Of a stretch of DNA of 5,672 nucleotides, positions 1 through 4,921 are shown piece after piece. A model generated the notes under the pieces. It had not been told where the DNA came from and ran no database searches. It was given only the letters and a program-made list of their open reading frames with translations. The first letter of the stretch is position 1; each line of letters starts with the position of its first letter. Made by a program: the position numbers and the translations under genes. Source of the stretch: Paracoccaceae bacterium (GTDB lineage: Bacteria > Pseudomonadota > Alphaproteobacteria > Rhodobacterales > Rhodobacteraceae); NCBI GenBank assembly GCA_019090405.1, contig JAHRVZ010000336.1:1-5672 (forward strand), read 5' to 3'.

Positions 1-634
1 GTAACGCACGGCGCAACGCGGCAAATCCGGCTTCGTCTTCGGCTGTTTCCGGAAAATTCAGTGCCCTGATAAAATCTTCGGCGGGCAGCGGAGGGGACAG
101 GTCTTGGGCCTGAGTTCCAAGTTCCAGAGACCCCTGATCGCCAGCTGTCTCGGCTGAAGGTTGCTCAATCGCAATTGTAGACCGCTGGGTTTCGCGTCGG
201 GAAGTTGTGAATGTTGCAAGCGCAGTTTCTGTCTTTTTGGCCGCTTCGGCAATTTCGTCCAGTTTCCGGGTGACCGACGGTTCAGGCCCGATTGAAGTGT
301 TCTGTTGTTGTATTACATAGGCTTTGCGAATTGCCGCAATTGCGGTTTGCAAACGCTCGCTTTCTTCGCGCATCACACGTGCTGACTTGGCCGTCGTTGT
401 GCCTACCCAGACCATGGCTATCGGCATAAAGATGACCAAAGCGGTGGTCAGAAATTGCATTCCTGCCACTGTGGCCGGTGACAGGACAAAATAAACAATC
501 GAACCAACCAGCCAAATCAGCGCGAACAGAAGCGCTGTGATTTCATAGCCACTGATGGCTTTCCTACCGGATTGTTCATAAATACCAAGCGGCGTGGGTT
601 TGGCTGAATTTTGGTCAGGCGTAGGTCCGGACAT
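1..634 (-). CDS. Two-helix membrane protein of unknown function (C-terminus outside window)
   Basis: I do not recognise a named family. The frame is open from an ATG at 634 to the window edge, giving 211 residues with no stop, so the 3' end is missing. The start is supported by a GGAG eight bases upstream and by lying 13 bases after the greA stop, which suggests cotranscription with greA. Visible layout: a short polar N-terminus; two hydrophobic helices at about residues 32-52 and 60-79; a charged, probably coiled-coil stretch at about 82-107; a low-complexity Thr/Ser/Glu/Pro linker at about 112-184; then the start of a more ordered part from about 186 (EDFIRALNFPE), ending in a basic helix at the edge. 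It is probably an inner-membrane protein with a long cytoplasmic tail; the topology is inferred from basic residues after the second helix. Similar proteins may exist beside greA in Rhodobacteraceae, but I recall this only loosely. The reality of the gene is fairly sure, its function unknown. Confidence 0.8.
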   Translation of the reverse strand, partial: MSGPTPDQNSAKPTPLGIYEQSGRKAISGYEITALLFALIWLVGSIVYFVLSPATVAGMQFLTTALVIFMPIAMVWVGTTTAKSARVMREESERLQTAIAAIRKAYVIQQQNTSIGPEPSVTRKLDEIAEAAKKTETALATFTTSRRETQRSTIAIEQPSAETAGDQGSLELGTQAQDLSPPLPAEDFIRALNFPETAEDEAGFAALRRAL

Positions 635-647
635 GCGGTATGCTCCG

Positions 648-1118
648 TCAGGAATAGACGATTTTCAGGACTTCGTAGGATCGTTGACCGCCTGGTGTGC
701 GGACTTCGACGCTATCCCCTTCGTCTTTGCCAATCAGGGCACGGGCGATGGGGGATTTGATGTTCAAAAGACCCTTTTCAATGCTGGCTTCGTGTTCGCC
801 AACGATTTGCCAGGTTTTTTCTTCGTCAGTGTCTTCGTCCACCAACGTCACCTTGGCACCAAATTTGATCGAGCCACCAAGGCTCGCCGGATCAATGACT
901 TCGGCCAGTGACAACACGCCTTCGAGCTCTTTTACGCGGCCCTCGATGAACGAATGCTTTTCGCGCGCAGAATGGTATTCGGCATTTTCAGACAAATCAC
1001 CATGTTCGCGGGCTTCGGCGATGGCTTTGATGATATTGGGGCGTTCAACGGTTTTGAGCAGTTTGAGTTCTGTCTCAAGCGCCGAGTGCCCCGCGGCGGT
1101 CATTGGAATTTTTTCCAT
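648..1118 (-). CDS. greA: Transcription elongation factor GreA
   Basis: GreA enters the secondary channel of backtracked RNA polymerase and stimulates cleavage of the RNA 3' end so that elongation resumes. The 156-residue product matches the usual length of about 158. The N-terminal coiled coil (about residues 8-75) carries the tip motif AREHGDLSENAEYH with D41 and E44, the two acidic residues that help position the catalytic metal and that have the same numbers in E. coli. The C-terminal FKBP-like domain (about 80-156) holds SPIARALIGK and TPGG. The ATG at 1118 is chosen because MEKIPMT aligns with E. coli MQAIPMT; the open frame continues upstream to 1217, but those 33 residues do not look like GreA. 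The ribosome site before 1118 is weak (GGA about 11 bases upstream). The 144-base gap up to the VOC gene presumably holds the promoter, but I found no convincing -35/-10 pair, only a small dyad (ATGCC-ATC-GGCAT) in the leader. Confidence 0.96.
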   Translation of the reverse strand: MEKIPMTAAGHSALETELKLLKTVERPNIIKAIAEAREHGDLSENAEYHSAREKHSFIEGRVKELEGVLSLAEVIDPASLGGSIKFGAKVTLVDEDTDEEKTWQIVGEHEASIEKGLLNIKSPIARALIGKDEGDSVEVRTPGGQRSYEVLKIVYS

Positions 1119-1262
1119 TTGGTTGTTATCCACGCAAAAAATAGAAACACCGCCAATGCCATCGGCATCACCGGTTAAGTTACAGGCTACCTGACCCAAA
1201 GCGCACGTGGAATGCAAGGGGCGACCGAGCTTCTGAACACGCGAAATCCAGCCTAAAACGTC

Positions 1263-1643
1263 TTAATCGTACTGAACTATCTCAAATTCGACCCCATCGT
1301 GGTCGCGGAAATAAAATCGCTGCCCCGGTTCATAGTCGGCAAAGTTTCCGGGGGTGAACCCGGCTGCGACGACTTTCTTCTCCATTGCCGCTATATCGTC
1401 GACGACAACAGCGATGTGATTTAGCCCACCAACGGTGAAATAGCTTTCGCTAGCCTTTGCCGGGCGGCGCGCAGGCGTGTAAAGCGCAAGGTAGTCAGTA
1501 TCGCTGCCGACATGCAAAGACTGCCCGCCGTGAATGCTGTCGCCTTTCCAGCGCACGTGCCAGCCAAACAGGTCGCACATCCATGCGGCGGTGGCATCAA
1601 TGTCGGTGACAGTCAGATTTACATGTTCCAAAATGGCTGGCAT
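1263..1643 (-). CDS. VOC-superfamily (glyoxalase/dioxygenase fold) protein, probable SoxR target
   Basis: A 126-residue protein made of two beta-alpha-beta-beta-beta modules, the vicinal oxygen chelate fold: module 1 at about 3-57 (LEHVNLTVTD) and module 2 at about 72-125 (GLNHIAVVVDD ... DHDGVEFEIVQ). Expected metal-ligand positions show H7, H76 and E121, while the module-1 acid of glyoxalase I appears to be Ala53 (YLALY). An H-H-E set is known from FosA-type resistance enzymes and type I extradiol dioxygenases, so glyoxalase I itself is unlikely; the substrate cannot be told. The start at 1643 is preferred: AAAGGA lies seven bases upstream, and the alternative ATG at 1679 falls inside the predicted -10 hexamer of the SoxR-type promoter, so it could not be in that transcript. 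It diverges from soxR and is likely induced by redox-cycling compounds. Possible roles are destruction or binding of such a compound. Fold is sure, activity is not. Confidence 0.9.
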   Translation of the reverse strand: MPAILEHVNLTVTDIDATAAWMCDLFGWHVRWKGDSIHGGQSLHVGSDTDYLALYTPARRPAKASESYFTVGGLNHIAVVVDDIAAMEKKVVAAGFTPGNFADYEPGQRFYFRDHDGVEFEIVQYD

Positions 1644-1677
1644 GGGGTGTTCCTTTGATTTGGTGAATTGCTTGCTC

Positions 1678-1708
1678 ATGGTAATTTCTCAACCTAACTT
1701 GAGGTCAA
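1678..1708 (-). promoter_or_regulatory. SoxR-dependent promoter and SoxR box for the VOC gene
   Basis: Read on the minus strand there is a TTGACC -35 (1708-1703), a 19-bp spacer and a TACCAT -10 (1683-1678). Within it lies the dyad CTCAAGTTAGGTTGAG (1703-1688), very close to the E. coli soxS box CCTCAAGTTAACTTGAGG, with arms CTCAA/TTGAG and an imperfect centre. An overlong 19-bp spacer is the hallmark of MerR-family promoters, where the activated regulator untwists DNA to align the two hexamers. Transcription should begin near 1671, giving a leader of about 28 bases to the ATG at 1643. A weak plus-strand pair (TTGCTC at 1672, TAACTT at 1695, spacer 17) would put the soxR -10 inside the same dyad and allow autorepression; that part is speculative. 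Confidence 0.85.
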
Positions 1709-1730
1709 GGAAATAGTTGAGGACCGCCAT

Positions 1731-2183
1731 ATGGCAATATCCGAAGGGCTTTCAATTGGTGCATTGGCCCGGCGCACTGGACTGGCCGTTTCGGCGATCC
1801 GGTATTACGAAGCGCAGGGACTAATCCAACCATGGCGCAATGCGGGTGGACAAAGGCGGTTTCAACGGGCCGATCTGCGGCGCCTGAGTTTTGTGATAAT
1901 AGCGCAAAAATTCGGCTTTACCCTGCCGGAAATCCGCGAACTTCTGGATCGGCTTCCGGGTAAACGAACGCCTACGCCAAAGGATTGGGCAGCAATTAGC
2001 GTGGCATTTCGCTCGCGGCTGGATCAACGAATCGAAACATTGGAAAAATTGCGGGACAATCTGGATGGCTGTATTGGATGTGGCTGTTTGTCGATGCCCA
2101 AGTGCGCTTTGTACAACCCGGACGACAAAGCAAAGGCCAAAGGTGTAGGCCCGCGTTATTTGATGGGCGATAGCCCTGACTAA
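1731..2183 (+). CDS. soxR: Redox-sensitive transcriptional activator SoxR
   Basis: A MerR-family dimeric regulator whose [2Fe-2S] clusters are oxidised by redox-cycling compounds, switching the bound promoter on. The 150-residue product is close to the E. coli length of 154. A MerR winged helix-turn-helix occupies about residues 7-75 (SIGALARRTGLAVSAIRYYE), followed by a dimerisation helix at about 85-112 and then the diagnostic cluster loop CIGCGCLSMPKC with C114, C117, C119 and C125, the same spacing as C119, C122, C124 and C130 in E. coli. This loop excludes CueR, ZntR and other MerR members. The ATG at 1731 is supported by GAGG eight bases upstream. There is no soxS nearby; as in most non-enteric bacteria, SoxR probably controls targets directly, here the divergent VOC gene through the box at 1688-1703. 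Its 3' end faces the nsrR-type gene across 67 bases with no strong terminator. Confidence 0.97.
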   Translation: MAISEGLSIGALARRTGLAVSAIRYYEAQGLIQPWRNAGGQRRFQRADLRRLSFVIIAQKFGFTLPEIRELLDRLPGKRTPTPKDWAAISVAFRSRLDQRIETLEKLRDNLDGCIGCGCLSMPKCALYNPDDKAKAKGVGPRYLMGDSPD

Positions 2184-2250
2184 GTCAAGATTGGACGATC
2201 TGTCGTTTTGTGCGGGCTGGCAAAGTCAAAGAACCGACCTCTAATTTTGG

Positions 2251-2661
2251 CTAAAATGAAAACCCGGCTTTGCAATCTGCAAGCGTGTATTGATCAAGGT
2301 CGTTCAAGAATGCGTTTTCGGCACTCGCAAACATAGACTTTAGCCGACAGGTCGCAGTGATGGCACATGCGCCACCGCCATGACCAAAACATTCTACCAG
2401 TGATTGTTCCTGTTCAAGACTACGTACCACTTCGCCGATTTTGATGTCCTTCGCTAACCGCGCCAATCTAGCACCACCGCCGCTACCGCGTTGTGTTTTG
2501 ATAAAACCATCCGCTGAAAGTGTCGCCATAACCTTTGCCAGATGGTGTCGTGAGATGTTGAACGAATCAGAAATCTCAGCGGTTGAAATTGCCCGATCTG
2601 GCTCATTCGCAAGCATCATCAAAGCGCGAAGACCATAATCTGTGAAAGTTGTTAATCGCAT
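2251..2661 (-). CDS. nsrR: Rrf2-family Fe-S repressor, NsrR type (nitric oxide sensor)
   Basis: A 136-residue Rrf2 regulator with an N-terminal winged helix (residues 1-66: MRLTTFTDYGLRALMML, then an SRHHLAKVM recognition region and the wing RGSGGGARL) and a dimerisation helix ending in QYTLADC. The cluster ligands expected in NsrR are present: C91, C99 and C105 (C-X7-C-X5-C), plus D8, which coordinates the [4Fe-4S] cluster in Streptomyces NsrR. In NsrR, NO attacks the cluster and releases DNA. SLVECF and CRLKSMFASAENAFL also resemble E. coli NsrR. IscR is less likely because of the TLADC end and NsrR-like recognition helix, but a divergent paralogue sensing something else is possible. The ATG at 2661 is chosen over the in-frame GTG at 2667 because family members begin MRLTTFTDYGLR. 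Neither has a Shine-Dalgarno sequence, suggesting a very short or absent leader. Divergent from the cupin gene. Confidence 0.88.
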   Translation of the reverse strand: MRLTTFTDYGLRALMMLANEPDRAISTAEISDSFNISRHHLAKVMATLSADGFIKTQRGSGGGARLARLAKDIKIGEVVRSLEQEQSLVECFGHGGGACAITATCRLKSMFASAENAFLNDLDQYTLADCKAGFSF

Positions 2662-2670
2662 GATCACAAC

Positions 2671-2699
2671 AGAATATTGACCTGAATTGGTGTTTACAA
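2671..2699 (-). promoter_or_regulatory. Candidate nsrR promoter, possibly giving a leaderless mRNA
   Basis: On the minus strand TTGTAA (2699-2694) and TATTCT (2676-2671) are separated by 17 bp; each matches four of six consensus bases. Transcription would start near 2664, within a few bases of the ATG at 2661, which fits the missing ribosome-binding site. Palindrome A (2685-2707) would cover the -35 and allow autorepression. Such hexamers arise by chance, so this is tentative. Confidence 0.35.
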
Positions 2700-2707
2700 T
2701 GCCAATT
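2685..2707. promoter_or_regulatory. Palindromic operator A in the nsrR-cupin gap
   Basis: A 23-bp inverted repeat, AATTGG-N11-CCAATT, with two further inner matching pairs. It shares 18 of 23 positions with palindrome B 31 bp away. Length and dyad form fit an Rrf2 dimer, and the divergent NsrR-type gene is the obvious candidate to bind it. The sequence is unlike the enterobacterial NsrR motif built on ATGCAT half sites, so assignment rests on position and duplication. Confidence 0.7.
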
Positions 2708-2719
2708 ACAAAATATATT
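2693..2719 (+). promoter_or_regulatory. Weak candidate promoter for the cupin gene
   Basis: TTTACA (2693-2698, five of six consensus bases) precedes TATATT (2714-2719, five of six) with a short 15-bp spacer. Palindrome A covers the first hexamer and palindrome B overlaps the second, an arrangement suited to repression. The spacer is two bases short of optimal, so the real start may lie further downstream. If correct, the cupin leader is about 130 bases long. Confidence 0.3.
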
Positions 2720-2738
2720 GGTATTTAGGATACCAATT
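2716..2738. promoter_or_regulatory. Palindromic operator B in the nsrR-cupin gap
   Basis: ATTGGTAT-TTAGG-ATACCAAT (2717-2737) is a perfect 8-bp inverted repeat; in the wider 23-bp frame it reads TATTGG-N11-CCAATT and matches palindrome A. Centres are at 2696 and 2727, 31 bp or about three helical turns apart, so two dimers would sit on the same face of the DNA. It lies upstream of the cupin gene and is the more symmetrical of the two sites. Confidence 0.75.
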
Positions 2739-2815
2739 ATCTGTATGTGCTGGATGATTTGCCCAAATTGGGTGGATCTTAACTTAAGAAGCTAGCTACG
2801 CTTTCGCGCTGCCAG

Positions 2816-2847
2816 CCAGAAAATTGCACCCTCGCGGTGCGCTCTGG
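2816..2847 (+). other. Stem-loop in the cupin mRNA leader, abutting the ribosome-binding site
   Basis: An outer stem CCAGA (2816-2820) / TCTGG (2843-2847) encloses an inner stem GCACC (2826-2830) / GGTGC (2836-2840) with loop CTCGC; T2825-G2841 can add a wobble pair. The AAGGA ribosome site starts at 2848, directly after the outer stem. It could influence translation, or be chance. Two short palindromes further upstream, CCCAAATTGGG (2762-2772) and TCTTAACTTAAGA (2777-2789), have no assigned role. Confidence 0.35.
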
Positions 2848-2858
2848 AAGGAAACGTG

Positions 2859-3293
2859 ATGAAAACTACTGTATTTAGCGCCGCTGTTTTGGCGGTTTTT
2901 CCAATCCTGGCAATGGCAGGAACAACGAATGTCGACGTATCAAAACTACCGGGAAAGCCGGTTCATGACACGGCGACTGTTACACCGCTTGCCCTGTCCC
3001 AGAACGGTAGCCCGTCCGTTATATTGCTGAGCGTTGCAGCCGGCAAAGAAGTACCGGCACATGCGACAGAGGCCGGCCTGCGTCTGATCACTGTAGTCTC
3101 TGGAAATCTGTACTGGGGTGATGGTGACAAGATCGACCCCGCAAATGAAACAGTTTACCCAGCCGGAAGTTTCTTGATGTTGCCCTCGGGTGTACCGCAT
3201 TGGCTTGCCGCGCGAGACGGAGACCTGGTTTTACAATTGGTTGTTCTTGATGGGGAAACACCGGTTCCAGCAATTGCCGAGCAAATGAAGTAA
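2859..3293 (+). CDS. Secreted periplasmic cupin-domain protein
   Basis: A 144-residue protein with a clear signal peptide: basic MKT, hydrophobic core to about residue 17, and a probable cleavage after AMA20 (before GTT). The mature part is a single small cupin barrel. Cupin motif 1 is at about 62-82 (AGKEVPAHATEAGLR ... VSG) and motif 2 at about 102-117 (AGSFLMLPSGVPHW). Of the usual metal ligands H68 and H114 are visible; the second His of the HxH pair is Thr70, with Glu71 next to it, so the site is degenerate or rearranged. Enzymatic function or substrate cannot be assigned; metal or small-ligand binding in the periplasm is possible. The ATG at 2859 is preferred to the GTG at 2856, since AAGGA ends six bases before it but only three before GTG. 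Divergence from the NsrR-type gene, with two palindromes between, suggests induction by NO or a related stress. Confidence 0.88.
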   Translation: MKTTVFSAAVLAVFPILAMAGTTNVDVSKLPGKPVHDTATVTPLALSQNGSPSVILLSVAAGKEVPAHATEAGLRLITVVSGNLYWGDGDKIDPANETVYPAGSFLMLPSGVPHWLAARDGDLVLQLVVLDGETPVPAIAEQMK

Positions 3294-3303
3294 CCAATAT
3301 GAA

Positions 3304-3335
3304 CATAAGATGCCGCCATATGGTGGCATCTTATG
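3304..3335 (+). terminator. Strong hairpin between convergent cupin gene and transporter operon
   Basis: A 32-bp inverted repeat beginning ten bases after the cupin stop. The arms 3304-3317 and 3322-3335 (CATAAGATGCCGCC against GGTGGCATCTTATG) form a 14-bp stem with loop ATAT. The single imperfect pair is a G-U wobble in plus-strand RNA but an A-C mismatch in minus-strand RNA, so it folds better as part of the cupin transcript. No T tract follows on either side, so it may be a terminator of reduced strength, an mRNA 3'-end protector, or a protein site. It lies 64 bases beyond the methyltransferase stop. Confidence 0.55.
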
Positions 3336-3398
3336 ACGCATTTAGTACTTACCGTTTATGCCCGGTTTTCTTGCTGTGCAGCGGAGTAACCTAGTTGT

Positions 3399-4157
3399 TC
3401 AACTGGGCTTGGTCGCATGTAACACGAACCGCTCAGTGGTAAATGTGCGCAGCCATTCAGCTGGCCCGGCAATACGACGCTGAGCGCGACGAATAGGCAA
3501 ATAGCTGTGACGATGAATGGCTTCATAACCAGCCTGATCGGCCAGCTTGGCCAATTCACCAAACCCAAGGCCATTTGCAAAAGGCAGCCGCTTGCGAATG
3601 GCGTCATCCTGGGCCTGAAGCAATTTCGGTTTTGCGTTGGAAATCTTACCAATAACCATGTTCAGCAACCGGTCCTTAAACGATGTTTGCATAAAGTTAC
3701 CGTCAAAAATCACCAGATGTCCGCCCGGTTTCAAGACCCTGAACCAGTCTTCCAACGCTCGTTGAGGATCTAAAAGCGTCCAGACAACGTGGCGACAGGT
3801 AACAGCGTCATACTTTGCATCAGGTTGCAGGGTCATTTCCACATCCCCCGCCAGAAATGACGCCCGATCACCTTTGTCCGCATGCTTGCTGCGCGCCTTT
3901 GCCAGCATTGCCTCGGAAAAATCCAAACCCGTTACGCGGTGGCCTGATGCAAACAGCACTTTGCTGATTTCGCCAGTGCCACATCCAAGATCAAGAATGT
4001 GCTTTTCGTCGGCCCCCAACAGGCCCGCGTACATCGTTTTCCAAGCGTCCAGTTCAACGCCGTCTGTGATTTGATGACTAAAGGAATCGTCAAAATCATC
4101 CGCCCGCGCCGACCAATATTCCCGGATCTGTTCCTTTAGATCAAAATTCTCGCTCAA
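3399..4157 (-). CDS. Class I SAM-dependent methyltransferase, last gene of a FecCD-type transporter operon
   Basis: A 252-residue Rossmann-fold methyltransferase. SAM motif I is ILDLGCGTG (54-62), the acidic residue binding the SAM ribose is D79 (GLDFS), a GDVE region lies at 104-107, and the post-motif strands are YDAVTCRHVVWTL (116-128) and LKPGGHLVIFDG (142-153). The N-terminal YWSARADDFDDSF resembles small-molecule methyltransferases of the UbiE-like group. Residues 155-235 vary among such enzymes and probably set the substrate, which I cannot name. It starts with TTG at 4157, overlapping the ATPase stop by four bases (TTGA); GAGG seven bases upstream supports this, and no other start precedes motif I. 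Translation is thus coupled to the transporter ATPase, suggesting action on the imported ligand or on a cell component affected by it; that link is inference. Confidence 0.92.
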   Translation of the reverse strand: MSENFDLKEQIREYWSARADDFDDSFSHQITDGVELDAWKTMYAGLLGADEKHILDLGCGTGEISKVLFASGHRVTGLDFSEAMLAKARSKHADKGDRASFLAGDVEMTLQPDAKYDAVTCRHVVWTLLDPQRALEDWFRVLKPGGHLVIFDGNFMQTSFKDRLLNMVIGKISNAKPKLLQAQDDAIRKRLPFANGLGFGELAKLADQAGYEAIHRHSYLPIRRAQRRIAGPAEWLRTFTTERFVLHATKPS

Positions 4158-4921
4158 AGTTCTGCCTCGACGAATAAGGAACCACGGCTGGTGTGGTTCA
4201 GGTGCGTTGTAACTTTGTAAGTCTTCCCGATCTCCTCAAGCGCCAACACTTCCTTGGGCAAACCATCGGCGACAATGCGCCCCTGCCGTATCAGGATAAG
4301 GCGGTCACAAAACTGCGCTGCAAGGTTCAGATCGTGCAGTGCGGCGATGCCAATCATTTCACGAGAGTGAATTGATTTTCGGATTGCGGTCAGGATGGAC
4401 AATTGATGATGCAAGTCCAGCGCACTGGTCGGTTCGTCCAGCAACACCAATGCCGGATCACGTACCAAAGTTTGTGCAACTGCAACCATTTGCGCCTGTC
4501 CACCGCTTAGCGCACCAATGCCGCGCCCGGCAATGTCGGTGAGTGACAGTTCCGACAGAACCTGTTCTACGCGGATCAGATTTTCTGCCTTCACCCGCCA
4601 TCCTGTAGTTTGCTTCAAGGCAAGTAGCACGCTTTCAAATACTGTAAGTGCCGCGTTGCAACCAAAGGCTTGCGGCATATAGGCAACCCGACGCGCGCGT
4701 TCGCTGCGCCGCAATCCGCCAAGGTTGGTATCGTCCAGAATCACGTTGCCTGCGCTTGGCTTTACCAACCCGGTAATGCTGCGAAACAATGTCGACTTAC
4801 CCGAGGCATTTGGCCCAATAAGACCAACTAATTCACCACGTTTGACATTCTTGACTGACACATCAAACAGCACTTGGTTTTTGCCATATGACATATTGAT
4901 ATTGTTTAGTGACAGGCTCAT
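4154..4921 (-). CDS. ABC transporter ATPase of the FecE/BtuD type (siderophore, heme or cobalamin class)
   Basis: The cytoplasmic energy subunit of a binding-protein-dependent importer, 255 residues, the usual size. Visible motifs in order: Walker A GPNASGKST (36-44), Q-loop Q84 in YMPQAF, signature LSGGQAQ (138-144), Walker B LVLLDEP (158-164) with catalytic E163, D-loop SALD, and H-loop H196 (ALHDL). Sequence and neighbouring permease place it with the FecE/BtuD/FhuC group; the substrate is not decidable from this subunit. The ATG at 4921 overlaps the permease stop as ATGA, and GGGAG eight bases upstream lies within the last permease codons, so the genes are translationally coupled. No promoter or iron-responsive site is seen inside the window; control must lie upstream of the permease. 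Confidence 0.95.
   Translation of the reverse strand: MSLSLNNINMSYGKNQVLFDVSVKNVKRGELVGLIGPNASGKSTLFRSITGLVKPSAGNVILDDTNLGGLRRSERARRVAYMPQAFGCNAALTVFESVLLALKQTTGWRVKAENLIRVEQVLSELSLTDIAGRGIGALSGGQAQMVAVAQTLVRDPALVLLDEPTSALDLHHQLSILTAIRKSIHSREMIGIAALHDLNLAAQFCDRLILIRQGRIVADGLPKEVLALEEIGKTYKVTTHLNHTSRGSLFVEAEL

Noticed and set aside
1156..1168. ATGCC-ATC-GGCAT dyad in the greA leader as a regulatory hairpin
   Set aside because: Five pairs with a three-base loop and no context; likely chance.
697..1194. Open frame of 165 codons on the plus strand
   Set aside because: It is antisense to greA, has Ser/Pro-rich composition and no family resemblance; greA on the other strand is unmistakable.
1119..1217. 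N-terminal extension of greA to a start at 1217
   Set aside because: The extra 33 residues are unlike any GreA N-terminus, and MEKIPMT at 1118 aligns with the known start.
2195..2209. ACGA-TCTG-TCGT followed by TTT, as a soxR terminator
   Set aside because: A four-pair stem and three or four T residues are too weak to call a terminator.
2251..2661. IscR or RirA as the identity of the Rrf2 regulator
   Set aside because: D8, the CX7CX5C ligand set and the NsrR-like recognition and C-terminal segments fit NsrR better, and no isc, suf or iron genes are adjacent.
2946..3306. Minus-strand open frames opposite the cupin gene
   Set aside because: They oppose a gene with a signal peptide, cupin motifs and a good ribosome site, and show no domain of their own.
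3309..3332. Half sites AGATGC and GCATCT resembling the enterobacterial NsrR motif
   Set aside because: Spacing is wrong, the location is downstream of the cupin gene, and the symmetry is fully explained by the hairpin.
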